Positions 35,103 through 43,014 of a DNA stretch of 64,000 bases are shown piece by piece (within the stretch, counting starts at the first letter, position 1; each line of letters starts with the position of its first letter). Source of the DNA: CALAED01 sp035765195 (GTDB taxonomy: Bacteria; Actinomycetota; Actinomycetes; Streptosporangiales; Streptosporangiaceae); the NCBI GenBank assembly GCA_035765195.1, contig DASTYC010000040.1, forward strand, positions 319,407 to 383,406. Direction: 5' to 3'. The translations under genes were made by a program, and so were the position numbers. Below the pieces are notes generated by a model. It was not told the origin of the DNA. It worked only from the letters and a program-made list of their open reading frames with translations, and searched no databases.

Positions 35103-36065
35103 CTAGGACGACTCGCGCAGCCGCGGCAGGATCTCGTCGCGGTAGAAGTCGAAGAAGGCCTGCTGGTCGGGGCCGATCTGGTTGACGTACACCTCGTCGT
35201 AGCCGGCGTCGACGTACGAGCGGATCGCGCGCAGGTGCGTTTCGGGATCGGGGCCGCACGGCATCGACTCGGCCACCATGTCCTCGGTGACCAGCTCCGC
35301 CAGCTGGGCGAAGTGGCGGGGCAGCGGCAGCAGCTGCGCGGCCTCCCCCGGGATCAGCGCGTTGGGCCACAGCCGGTGGACGGTCTTGACCGCCTGCTCC
35401 CGGTCCGGGCCGTAGCACACCTTGACCGCGCCCTGGCTCGGCCGGCCTTCGCCGCCGGAGACGCGGAAGGTGCGGACGAGGTCGGCGTCGGGCATGGTGC
35501 ACACGAAGCCGTCCGCGACCCGTCCGGCCAGCCGTGCCGCCGCCTCGCCGAACCCCGACATGTAGATCGGCGGCGGCTGGTCCGGCAACGAGTAGACGCG
35601 GGCGGTGTCGACGTCGTAATGGTCGCCGCGATGCGTGACGAGCTCGCCCGTCCACAGCCGCCTCATGAGGCCGATCGCCTCTTCGAGCATGTCGAGCCGT
35701 TCGGCGGCCGGCGGCCAGCGCGACTCGAGGATGTGCTCGTTCAGCGGCTCCCCGGTGCCGACGCCGAGCCGGAACCGGCCCTCCAGCATGATCTGGGCGG
35801 TCGCCGCGGCCTGGGCGATGATCGCCGGATGGATACGCACCAGCGGGCAGGTCACCGCCGTCGTGATCGGCAGCGAGGTGACCTGTGACAACGCGCCGAT
35901 CACCGTCCAGACGAACGAGCTTTCGCCCTGCTCGTCCAGCCAGGGATGGAAATGATCGGAGATCCACAGGGCGTCGAACCCGGCATCCTCGGCGAGCCGC
36001 GCCTGCCGGACCAATTCATTAGGCGAATGCTCCTCGCTGGCGAGAAAGTAGCCGAACCTCGTCAC
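35103..36065 (-). CDS. F420-dependent LLM-class oxidoreductase (TIGR03557-like)
   Basis: 320 aa TIM-barrel flavin/F420 enzyme. The N-terminus is FGYFLASEEHSPNELVRQARLAEDAGFDALWISDHFHPWLDEQGESSFVW, the pattern of the family related to F420-dependent glucose-6-phosphate dehydrogenase. Also visible is LGVGTGEPLNEHILE and a C-terminal GYDEVYVNQIGPDQQAFFDFY. It presumably transfers hydride between F420 and an unknown substrate. A strong SigB-type promoter lies 37 bases upstream. No F420 biosynthesis genes are in the window. Confidence 0.88.
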   Translation of the reverse strand: MTRFGYFLASEEHSPNELVRQARLAEDAGFDALWISDHFHPWLDEQGESSFVWTVIGALSQVTSLPITTAVTCPLVRIHPAIIAQAAATAQIMLEGRFRLGVGTGEPLNEHILESRWPPAAERLDMLEEAIGLMRRLWTGELVTHRGDHYDVDTARVYSLPDQPPPIYMSGFGEAAARLAGRVADGFVCTMPDADLVRTFRVSGGEGRPSQGAVKVCYGPDREQAVKTVHRLWPNALIPGEAAQLLPLPRHFAQLAELVTEDMVAESMPCGPDPETHLRAIRSYVDAGYDEVYVNQIGPDQQAFFDFYRDEILPRLRESS

Positions 36066-36101
36066 AGCGGACGCCTCCTCAGTAGAACCCTACAAAGGCC
36101 C

Positions 36102-36125
36102 GTACCCGGCGGAAATCCGGCAAAC
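36102..36125 (-). promoter_or_regulatory. SigB/F-type promoter, GTTT-N14-GGGTAC
   Basis: Exact match to the textbook SigB/F consensus, 37 bases upstream of the TIGR03557-like gene. One of the two best examples in the window. Confidence 0.75.
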
Positions 36126-36153
36126 ATGTCACCCCGCACGCCGTGGCAATCGC

Positions 36154-36177
36154 GTTTAGCCGTCGCGTGCGGGGCAC
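36154..36177 (+). promoter_or_regulatory. SigB/F-type promoter variant, GTTT-N14-GGGCAC
   Basis: Sixty bases before the GlsB-like gene. It overlaps an inverted repeat CCCCGCACGC (36132-36141) / GCGTGCGGGG (36165-36174), which could be an operator or a terminator. Confidence 0.5.
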
Positions 36178-36237
36178 TGTCCTGAGGAGCCAAACCCGCT
36201 CAGGCCGGAGGGTCCGGCCTGGCAGGAGGTGTCATAG

Positions 36238-36519
36238 ATGCTCGGGACGATTCTCTGGTACATCCTCATCGGCGCCGTCATCGGCGTCGTGGCCCGGCTG
36301 CTCGTGCCCGGCCGCAACCCCATCGGCGTCATCTTGACCATCCTCGTCGGCGTCGCCGGCGCCATCGTGGGAGGCGTGATCGCCACCGCCCTCGGGGCCG
36401 GTGACATCATCGCCTTCATCTTGGCGGTCGTCATCGCCGCCATCGGCGTCGCGCTGCTGACCGGCGCGCGCGGCGGCCGCTGGGGCGGCGGCTGGCGGAG
36501 TCGGCGCCGGGTGATGTGA
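36238..36519 (+). CDS. GlsB/YeaQ/YmgE-type stress membrane protein
   Basis: 93 aa with CAGGAGG upstream. Three hydrophobic, Gly-rich helices (about 5-20, 28-50, 55-75) and the family motif GAVIGVVARLLVPGRNPIGVILTILVGVAGAIVGG. The basic tail is GRWGGGWRSRRRVM. Members of this transglycosylase-associated family are membrane proteins induced by envelope, acid or osmotic stress; no enzymatic activity is established. Confidence 0.88.
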   Translation: MLGTILWYILIGAVIGVVARLLVPGRNPIGVILTILVGVAGAIVGGVIATALGAGDIIAFILAVVIAAIGVALLTGARGGRWGGGWRSRRRVM

Positions 36520-36524
36520 CGGCA

Positions 36525-36562
36525 CGATGACGACCGTGATGACGACCGTGATGACGACATCG
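36525..36562. repeat. Three 12-bp tandem repeats TGATGACGACCG
   Basis: Imperfect third copy (…GACGACAT). Located just after the GlsB-like stop and before the terminator hairpin. Confidence 0.65.
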
Positions 36563-36599
36563 TCGATCGGCTGACAGACAAGACGGTCAAAGGAAACGG

Positions 36600-36642
36600 G
36601 ACAGGCCCGCGGCGCTCGACGCCGCGGGCCTGTCCTTTCTTT
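36600..36642. terminator. Strong intrinsic terminator
   Basis: A perfect 15-bp stem GACAGGCCCGCGGCG/CGCCGCGGGCCTGTC with a 5-base loop, followed by CTTTCTTT. It serves the GlsB-like gene and, from the other side, the convergent PAP2/DAGK gene. Confidence 0.88.
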
Positions 36643-36693
36643 CCCCTTCCCCCGAAGGTTTCGCGGGTGGACCGGGGATCGTCCGGGCCCCGG

Positions 36694-38190
36694 TCAGTCG
36701 GGCTGGAAGACCGCGAGGGCGGCGGGGTGCTTGGTGATGGTCACCGGGGAGGCGACGGTCTTGGTCTCGCCGTCGGTGGCCAGCCACAGTTCGCCGTCGT
36801 CGCTCTCGAGCCGGAGCGCGGACGTCCGCCACGCGCGGTAACCCCGTACGACGCGCAGATGACCGAGGAGCAGGCCGGTCACCGCACGCATCTTGCCGCC
36901 GCGCGAGCCCGACAGCACGAGCCGGACGTCCAGCCGCCCATCGGCCAGCCGGGACCGCCAGGTGGGCAGCGCGCCCCACGAGTCGTAGCGGCAGTTGCCC
37001 ACGAACCCGACCCACACCCGGCGCGGGTGGCCGTCGACGGTCACCTTGACCGGTGTCGCGTGCCGCAGCGTGCGGAAGCCGGCGACGGCGAGCGCGGGCC
37101 AGGTGCCCATTCGCCGGCGCAGCCGGTCGCGGCGCTGCGCGAGCAGCGTGTAGGCGCCGAACGTGGCCGTGTTGAGGAAGATCCGCTCGGGCTCGCCGCG
37201 TTCGATGACCCGGCCGACGTCGACGTGCACCACGCGGCCGGACCGGTAGGCCGTGACCGCGTCGGCCGCCGACTCGATGCCGAGCGCCCGGGCGAAGTGG
37301 TCGAGCGTGCCGGCCGGGATGGTGAGCAGCGGCAGTCCGTGCCGCAGCGCCGCCCGGGCCCCCGCGTTGATCGTGCCGTCGCCGCCGGCCACCGCGAGCA
37401 CCTTGGCCCCCGGCGCGGCCTTGTCGAGTGCCGCGTCCAGGTCGGCGCCGTCCGCCACCTCGACGATGGTCGCCTCGGGCAGCTCGCCGCGCAGCGCGTC
37501 GGCGATCGAGGCGGCCCCCGCTGCGTTGGGGTTGACGACGGCCACCAGGCCGGTGCCCACGCTTTCGGGATCGCCCGGCCGCGTGACCGGGACCGCACCA
37601 GCGGGCCGGTAGCGGCGCGGCCAGATCACGCGGGTCAGCACGCCCGCGACGGCGCCGAACGCCGCCCCGGCGAGCACGTCGCCGGGATAGTGCGCGCCGG
37701 TGTACACACGTGAGATGGCGACGCCGGCCGCCAGGCCGGCCACCGGCAGCGCCACGTAGGCGGGCGCCTCCAGCGCCACCCCGGTCGCGAACGCGGCGGC
37801 CGAGGCGGAATGGCCGGACGGGAACGCCGGCGAGGTGGGCAGCCGCCAGCGGATGCGGATCGGCGGGACCAGGTCGACGCGCGGCCTGGCCCGGCGGAAC
37901 ATCTGCTTGCCCACCACGTTGATCAGCGGGCTGGCGATCGCGATCGCGACCGTGCCGCGCAACGCGCCGCGGCGCAGCCGCATCCGGCCGCTGACCGCCA
38001 TCCCGCCGGCGATGCCCCACCACAAGACCGAGTGATCCGCGGTCTTGGACAGGCGGGGCAGCACACGTTCGAACCCGGGCAGCCGCGCCGCGGCCACGGC
38101 GTCGAACAGCATCTGGTCGAACATTCCGACCCGACGCCACCACCGCGGACCGCGGTCGGCCTCCGCTATCTCCTCAGTCAAGCCTGTCAT
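36694..38190 (-). CDS. Bifunctional PAP2 phosphatase / diacylglycerol-kinase-type lipid enzyme
   Basis: 498 aa. The N-terminal half (about 1-185) is a membrane PAP2 phosphatase with FRRARPR, AFPSGHSAS and SRVYTGAHYPGDVLAG, the three catalytic blocks. The C-terminal half (about 205-495) is a DAGK/sphingosine-kinase fold with VAVVNPNAAG, VAGGDGTINAGA and LLTIPAGTLDHFARALG. Phosphatase and lipid kinase in one chain suggest turnover of phosphatidic acid, undecaprenyl phosphate or a similar lipid. The start overlaps the stop of the preceding DUF6458-like gene by one base (TGATG). Confidence 0.88.
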   Translation of the reverse strand: MTGLTEEIAEADRGPRWWRRVGMFDQMLFDAVAAARLPGFERVLPRLSKTADHSVLWWGIAGGMAVSGRMRLRRGALRGTVAIAIASPLINVVGKQMFRRARPRVDLVPPIRIRWRLPTSPAFPSGHSASAAAFATGVALEAPAYVALPVAGLAAGVAISRVYTGAHYPGDVLAGAAFGAVAGVLTRVIWPRRYRPAGAVPVTRPGDPESVGTGLVAVVNPNAAGAASIADALRGELPEATIVEVADGADLDAALDKAAPGAKVLAVAGGDGTINAGARAALRHGLPLLTIPAGTLDHFARALGIESAADAVTAYRSGRVVHVDVGRVIERGEPERIFLNTATFGAYTLLAQRRDRLRRRMGTWPALAVAGFRTLRHATPVKVTVDGHPRRVWVGFVGNCRYDSWGALPTWRSRLADGRLDVRLVLSGSRGGKMRAVTGLLLGHLRVVRGYRAWRTSALRLESDDGELWLATDGETKTVASPVTITKHPAALAVFQPD

Positions 38191-38498
38191 CAGAGCCGGT
38201 CATCGAGATGACGGCCCGGAACCTGGTGCGGCTCCGCCACGACGTCGCGCCGCGTGTGAACGTGCGGCGGCGTCTCGTCCGGATGCATGATGTACGCAGG
38301 CTCCTCGTCGACCACCTCGGCCATCCGGCTGCGCCGGCGTGGCCTGATGTAGGTGAACGTAATGACCATTCCGACCACGCCGACGCCCATCAGGATCCAG
38401 CCGATCATCTGCACGTCGATCCCGGAAACCGAAAACCGCGTCGCGAAAGCAAGGATCGCGCCGATGGCGATGAACGCAAGACTGGCACCGAAACCCAT
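38190..38498 (-). CDS. DUF6458-like small membrane protein
   Basis: 102 aa from the ATG 8 bases after GGGAGG; another ATG two codons earlier sits too close to that site. Two membrane helices (about 4-20 and 27-46) separated by FSVSGIDVQMIGW, then a basic and His-containing cytoplasmic tail. The pattern GASLAFIAIGAILAFATRFSVSGIDVQMIGWILMGVGVVGMV fits the DUF6458 family from memory. Translationally coupled to the PAP2/DAGK gene. Confidence 0.78.
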   Translation of the reverse strand: MGFGASLAFIAIGAILAFATRFSVSGIDVQMIGWILMGVGVVGMVITFTYIRPRRRSRMAEVVDEEPAYIMHPDETPPHVHTRRDVVAEPHQVPGRHLDDRL

Positions 38499-38544
38499 TG
38501 CCATGACCTCCCAAGTCTGAATTGGTGGTGCCAACGGTCACGCC

Positions 38545-38569
38545 CTACCCGCCCAACATCCGAACATGC
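38545..38569 (-). promoter_or_regulatory. SigB/F-type promoter, GCAT-N15-GGGTAG
   Basis: Drives the DUF6458-PAP2/DAGK pair, about 46 bases from the start. It is divergent from the CDF promoter, whose -35-like element begins 21 bases away. Confidence 0.65.
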
Positions 38570-38589
38570 CGTGTTGGACGATCCGGCAG

Positions 38590-38614
38590 GCGTTCGTCAC
38601 GTTTCCGCGGGTAG
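38590..38614 (+). promoter_or_regulatory. SigB/F-type promoter, GCGT-N15-GGGTAG
   Basis: The -10 ends nine bases before the GTG of the CDF gene, predicting a leaderless or nearly leaderless mRNA. Confidence 0.65.
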
Positions 38615-38623
38615 GCAAACCGC

Positions 38624-39544
38624 GTGAATCGGTCTACACGTCGCACGGTCATGGTCGCGGGGGCGGCGAACATCGCCATCGCCGTCACCAAGTTGGCCGC
38701 CGGAATCGCCGTCGGCTCGGCCGCCATGCTCGCCGAGGCCGCGCACTCGCTGGCCGACACGCTCAACCAGGGCTTCCTGCTGACCTCGCTGCACCGCAGC
38801 GATCGCCCCGCGGACCCGGCGCACCCGTTCGGATACGGCAAGGAGCGCTACTTTTGGTCGCTGCTGGCGGCCGTGGGCATCTTCGTCGCCGGCGCCGGGT
38901 TCTCGGTGTTCGAAGGCGTGCTGGCCATCGGGCACGGCGGCGAGGCCGGCAGCCCGAACGTCGCCTATCTGGTGCTGGCGGTGGCCTTCGTCGCCGAGGG
39001 CTCGGCTCTGTCGCGGGCGGTGTACCAGGTGCGCCGGGAAGCCGCCAGACGCGACCGGTCGATGCGCGAGCAGGTGCGGCGCAGCAGGGACACCACCGTG
39101 CGGACGGCGTTGTTCGAGGACGTCACCGCCTTGATCGGGCTGCTCGTCGCGGCCGCCGGGCTGACGTTGCGCGAGCTCACCGGGTCGGCGGTGTGGGACG
39201 GCGCGGCGTCCATCGCGATCGGCCTGCTGCTGGTCGCGGTCGCCTACAGCCTCGGCCGCACCAGCATGCACATGCTCATCGGTCAGGCCGCGGAACCGGA
39301 GGAACAACGCCTCATCAAGAGGGAGATCGAGGCCACGCCCGGCATCGACCGGGTGCTGGAGCTGCTGACGATGCAGCTTGGTCCCGACGACCTCATCGTC
39401 GGGGCGAAGGTCGCCTTCACCGACGACATCAGCGCCGACCACGCCGAGGACCTCGCCGACGACGTCGACCGCAGGCTGCGAGAGCGGCTACCCACCGTCC
39501 GGCACGTCTTCCTCGACCCGACGCAGCTGTCGCCCTCGTCGTAA
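38624..39544 (+). CDS. Cation diffusion facilitator (CDF) transporter
   Basis: 306 aa. Exports divalent metal ions (Zn, Fe, Mn or Co) by proton exchange. Six membrane helices; metal-site residues sit in AEAAHSLADTLNQ (His-x3-Asp, helix 2) and HPFGYGKERYFWSL. The second His/Asp site in helix 5 is less canonical (VWDGAASIAIG). The C-terminal cytoplasmic domain begins about residue 215. No ribosome binding site precedes the GTG, which fits the promoter placement. Confidence 0.88.
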   Translation: MNRSTRRTVMVAGAANIAIAVTKLAAGIAVGSAAMLAEAAHSLADTLNQGFLLTSLHRSDRPADPAHPFGYGKERYFWSLLAAVGIFVAGAGFSVFEGVLAIGHGGEAGSPNVAYLVLAVAFVAEGSALSRAVYQVRREAARRDRSMREQVRRSRDTTVRTALFEDVTALIGLLVAAAGLTLRELTGSAVWDGAASIAIGLLLVAVAYSLGRTSMHMLIGQAAEPEEQRLIKREIEATPGIDRVLELLTMQLGPDDLIVGAKVAFTDDISADHAEDLADDVDRRLRERLPTVRHVFLDPTQLSPSS

Positions 39545-39600
39545 ACCTTCGGCCGGCGCCACATTGGGCAGGCGCCGCGGCCAAGCCGACCTGTCGCTTT

Positions 39601-39625
39601 GTTTGGGTCGTTCTCTCGCGGGGAC
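39601..39625 (+). promoter_or_regulatory. SigB/F-like promoter, GTTT-N15-GGGGAC
   Basis: One mismatch from GGGTAC in the -10. It ends ten bases before the transketolase ATG, again implying a near-leaderless transcript. Confidence 0.5.
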
Positions 39626-39635
39626 CCGGCCCCTT

Positions 39636-41486
39636 ATGGGTACCGATAGGGACAACGCCATGCTGGCCGAGCTGGGCCGGCAGCTGCGGGTCGACGCGGT
39701 GCGCGCCGCCGGCGCAGCGGGCTCGGGCCACCCCACCTCGTCGATGTCCGCGGCCGACCTGATGGCCGTGCTGATCGCGCGCCACCTGCGCTATGACTTC
39801 ACCCGCCCCGACGATCCGCGCGGGGATCACCTCATCTTCTCCAAGGGACACGCGTCCCCGCTGTTGTATGCGATCTACAAGGCGGTCGGCGCCATCGACG
39901 ACGATGAGCTCCTCGGCTTCCGCGGTGAGGGCAGCCGGCTCGAAGGCCATCCCACGCCGCGCCTGCCGTGGGTCGACGTGGCGACGGGCTCGCTGGGGCA
40001 GGGGTTGCCCATCGGTGCCGGAGTCGCGATGGCGGGCCGGCGCTTCGATCGGCTCCCCTACCACGTCTGGGTGCTGTGCGGCGACAGCGAGCTGGCCGAG
40101 GGGTCGATGTGGGAGGCGTTCGAGTACGCCGGCTACGAGCGGCTCGGCAACCTCACCGCGATCGTCGACGTCAACCGGCTCGGCCAGCGGGGGCCGACCC
40201 GGCACGGCTGGAACCTCGACGCCTACGCGCGCCGGATCGCGGCGTTCGGCTGGGATGTCGTGGAGATCGACGGACACGACATCGCGGCCATCGACAAGGC
40301 CTGCGCGCACGCCGCCGCCGACCCGATGCGTCCCGTCGCGATCTTGGCCAGGACGCGCAAGGGCCGGGGCGTGACCGCCGTCGAGGACGCCGAGGGCAGG
40401 CACGGCAAGCCGCTGCCCGACCTCGACTCCGCCGTCGCCGAGCTCGGCGGCAGGAGCGACATCCGGGTGAGCGTGCGCGAACCGGAGGGCGCGACGCCGG
40501 CCCCGCCCCGCTCGGCGCGACCGGGACCGGTGCGGCTGCCGGCGTATGAGCCGCGGTCGTCGATCGCGACCCGAACGGCGTTCGGCGAGGCGCTGACGGC
40601 TGTGGGCGCGGCGCGGCCCGACGTGATCGTGCTCGACGGCGAGGTGAGCGACTCCACGCGCACCGGCATGTTCGCCAAGGAGTACCCCGACCGGTTCGTC
40701 GAGTGCTACATCGCCGAGCAGCAGATGATCGCCGCCGCCGTCGGGCTGGCGGTGCGCGGGTGGACCCCGTACGCCGCGACGTTCGCCGCCTTCCTGAGCC
40801 GGGCGTACGACTTCATTCGGATGGCGGCCATCAGCGGGATCGACCTGAACCTCGCGGGCTCGCACGCCGGTGTGTCGATCGGCCAGGACGGTCCGTCGCA
40901 GATGGGCCTGGAGGACATCGCCGCGCTGCGGGCCATCTACGGCAGCACGGTGCTGTATCCGTGCGACGGCAACAGCACCGCCGCGCTGACCGCCGCGATG
41001 GCCGGCCACCCCGGGATCAGCTACCTGCGCACCACCCGCGACGACACCGAGGTGCTCTACGCGGCCGAGGAGACGTTCGAGATCGGCGGCAGCAAGATCG
41101 TGCGCGGCTCCCCCGATGACGAGGTCGCGATCGTGGCCGCCGGCATCACCGTGCACGAGGCACTGCGGGCCGCCGACAAGCTGATGGGCGACGGCATCGC
41201 CGCGCGGGTGATCGACGCCTACTCGATCAAGCCGATCGACGCGGACACCCTGCGGGAGGCCGCGGCCGTCACCCGCCGCGTCATCACCGTCGAAGACCAT
41301 CGACCGGAGGGCGGCCTCGGCGACGCCGTCCAGTCCGTCATCTGCGGCGCGGACACGCCCGTCCGCGTCACCAGGCTGGCCGTCGGGTCCATGCCCGCCT
41401 CCGCCACGCGCGATCAGCAGCTGCGCCAGGCCGGCATCGACGCCGACGCCATCGCCGGCACCGCGCACCGGCTGATCAGCGCATAA
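39636..41486 (+). CDS. Transketolase
   Basis: 616 aa with both halves in one chain. Transfers two-carbon units between sugar phosphates with thiamine diphosphate. Visible are GSGHPTSSMSAADL, HLIFSKGHASPLLYA, TGSLGQGLPIGAGVAMA, the ThDP/metal motif GDSELAEGSMWEA, and in the second half the catalytic Glu in FVECYIAEQQM and FAAFLSRAYDFIRMAA. Shorter than E. coli TktA (about 660), like the fused archaeal/actinobacterial type. An ATG eight codons downstream is an alternative start. A second, stress-regulated transketolase is the likely reading; no pentose-pathway neighbours are present. Confidence 0.88.
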   Translation: MGTDRDNAMLAELGRQLRVDAVRAAGAAGSGHPTSSMSAADLMAVLIARHLRYDFTRPDDPRGDHLIFSKGHASPLLYAIYKAVGAIDDDELLGFRGEGSRLEGHPTPRLPWVDVATGSLGQGLPIGAGVAMAGRRFDRLPYHVWVLCGDSELAEGSMWEAFEYAGYERLGNLTAIVDVNRLGQRGPTRHGWNLDAYARRIAAFGWDVVEIDGHDIAAIDKACAHAAADPMRPVAILARTRKGRGVTAVEDAEGRHGKPLPDLDSAVAELGGRSDIRVSVREPEGATPAPPRSARPGPVRLPAYEPRSSIATRTAFGEALTAVGAARPDVIVLDGEVSDSTRTGMFAKEYPDRFVECYIAEQQMIAAAVGLAVRGWTPYAATFAAFLSRAYDFIRMAAISGIDLNLAGSHAGVSIGQDGPSQMGLEDIAALRAIYGSTVLYPCDGNSTAALTAAMAGHPGISYLRTTRDDTEVLYAAEETFEIGGSKIVRGSPDDEVAIVAAGITVHEALRAADKLMGDGIAARVIDAYSIKPIDADTLREAAAVTRRVITVEDHRPEGGLGDAVQSVICGADTPVRVTRLAVGSMPASATRDQQLRQAGIDADAIAGTAHRLISA

Positions 41487-41584
41487 AGCCTCCCACAGCG
41501 GACAGGCTTACCAAGAGTGACGAGGACTACGGTCCGCGGTCACCCAGGCCGACGATCACACCGCGCCGACGGAGGAGGATCACC

Positions 41585-42226
41585 ATGGCGGACGCACTCG
41601 TCCCCGCCTTGCTGCGCGAGGCCGGGCAGACCTATGCCGAAGAGGCCGGCATCAAGCTGAAGGACCAGCCGGCGCCGCTGTTTCGGCTGCTGGTCCTCGC
41701 CAACCTGCTGAGCACCCGCATCAACGCATCGATCGCGGTCGCCGCGGCCCGCGAGCTGTTCGCCGCCGGCGGCGGCACGGCCGCCGGCATGACCGGGCTG
41801 AGCTGGCAGGACCGGGTCGACGCCCTCGGCCGCGGCCACTACGTGCGCTATGACGAAAGCACCTCGACCCGGCTCGGCCGGATGGCCCAGCAGGTCATCG
41901 ACGACTATGGCGGCGACCTGCGCAAGCTCGCCAAGCAGGCCGACGGCGACGCGGGCAGGCTGCGCGAGCTGCTGCGGCGCTTTCCCGGCGTCGGCCCGAC
42001 CGGCGCCGACATCTTCTGCCGCGAGGTCCAGGGGGTCTGGCCCTGGCTGGCGCCCTACCTGGACAAGGTGACCATCGACGGCGCGCGCCGCGTCGGCCTG
42101 CCCGTCTCCGCCAAGAGGCTGGCGGACAGGGTCGAGCGCCGCGAACTCGGCCGGTTCGCCGCGGCGCTGACCCGCGTCGCGCGCGACAAGAAGCTCGCCG
42201 ACAAGGTCACCGCGGCGGCGGCGTAG
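41585..42226 (+). CDS. Endonuclease III-like HhH-GPD protein without an Fe-S cluster
   Basis: 213 aa, ATG after GGAGGAGGATCACC. The helix-hairpin-helix is ELLRRFPGVGPTGADIFC near residue 135, preceded by a helical domain NLLSTRINASIAVAAARELF that parallels endonuclease III. The four-Cys cluster of true Nth is absent; the only Cys is in FCREV. The catalytic Lys of bifunctional glycosylases is not evident (GPTGAD where LTGVGRKTA is expected). Possibly a divergent DNA glycosylase or a structural relative. Confidence 0.75.
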   Translation: MADALVPALLREAGQTYAEEAGIKLKDQPAPLFRLLVLANLLSTRINASIAVAAARELFAAGGGTAAGMTGLSWQDRVDALGRGHYVRYDESTSTRLGRMAQQVIDDYGGDLRKLAKQADGDAGRLRELLRRFPGVGPTGADIFCREVQGVWPWLAPYLDKVTIDGARRVGLPVSAKRLADRVERRELGRFAAALTRVARDKKLADKVTAAAA

Positions 42227-42272
42227 CCCCGCGGGCACGGACGTTCACGGGCCGGCCGGGAGCCGGCCGCGT

Positions 42273-42297
42273 GATTGAGTCCGGCCGGTCCGGGTAG
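42273..42297 (+). promoter_or_regulatory. SigB/F-type promoter, GATT-N15-GGGTAG
   Basis: 63 bases before the DUF3140 gene. A second GGGTAC (42306-42311) just downstream lacks a spaced GNNT. Confidence 0.6.
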
Positions 42298-42359
42298 CCG
42301 TAGCCGGGTACGGGCGGAGCCTCGGGCCCGCCGAACACCGACCAAGCAGGGAGAGCGTT

Positions 42360-42704
42360 GTGACCGACAGCGATCGGGCCGATGTCGAGCTCCTGTGGCA
42401 GGAGTTCCATGAGGCCGTCAACATGACCTCGGAGGAACTGCGCACCTGGCTGCTCACCGACGCCTCCGGAGAAGTCGCCCTGCCGGCCGACCCCGGGATG
42501 AAGCTGCCGGAGCTCGGCACGAAGGTGGTCCAGTTGCTGCGCAAGCGCAAGGTGGATCTGGGGCCCGACGACCTCGCCGTGATGGAGCAGGTGGCCGACT
42601 ACGTGGCCGAGCGCAAGGCGAACCCGCCCGCGGACGGGGAGCGCGACGAGGACTGGCGGCACTCGCTGATGACCGTCGGCCACGACCCGCTCAAACCGAG
42701 CTGA
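42360..42704 (+). CDS. DUF3140-type protein
   Basis: 114 aa, start GTG with AGGGAG upstream. The sequence DVELLWQEFHEAVNMTSEELRTWLLT followed by LGTKVVQLLRKRKVDLGPDDLAVMEQVADYVAERKANPP matches the DUF3140 pattern as I recall it, a helical, possibly DNA-binding family. It ends in WRHSLMTVGHDPLKPS, where the Trp-Arg and Gly-His-Asp-Pro are conserved features. Function unknown. Confidence 0.8.
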   Translation: MTDSDRADVELLWQEFHEAVNMTSEELRTWLLTDASGEVALPADPGMKLPELGTKVVQLLRKRKVDLGPDDLAVMEQVADYVAERKANPPADGERDEDWRHSLMTVGHDPLKPS

Positions 42705-42749
42705 GCCGTGGCCGCGGCCATCGGCGACGCGCCATAGCGCGGCGAGGGG

Positions 42750-42998
42750 TCAGGGCGAGCCGGTCTGCCTGGCTCGCGCGCCCTCGCGTAGCCGTTCCGG
42801 GTCGATCTCCCGCTGCGGGTGCCGCTGGAGGTACTCGTCCTCCAGTTGCGTCATGCGGCGGGTGTGCTCGTCGAGCGCCTGATCGGCCGCATGCCGCAGC
42901 GCGTCCATGCGGGTCTCGTACAGGTGCCCGAGTTCGCGCATCAGGTCCTCGTCGCTCAGCTCGGCCGGGTCGACGCCGCGGTCGGCTTCCAGACTCAT
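42750..42998 (-). CDS. DUF6158-type small helical protein
   Basis: 82 aa. VDPAELSDEDLMRELGHLYETRMDALRHAADQALDEHTRRMTQLEDEYLQRHPQRE is almost entirely helical with a conserved ELSDEDL start, fitting the DUF6158 family from memory. It lies 16 bases downstream of the PoxB-like gene on the same strand and is probably in its operon. Function unknown. Confidence 0.78.
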   Translation of the reverse strand: MSLEADRGVDPAELSDEDLMRELGHLYETRMDALRHAADQALDEHTRRMTQLEDEYLQRHPQREIDPERLREGARARQTGSP

Positions 42999-43014
42999 CG
43001 GTCGCTCACCTCCA

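Noticed and set aside
42306..42311. Second GGGTAC before the DUF3140 gene as its promoter
   Set aside because: No correctly spaced GNNT; the GGGTAG 14 bases upstream has one.
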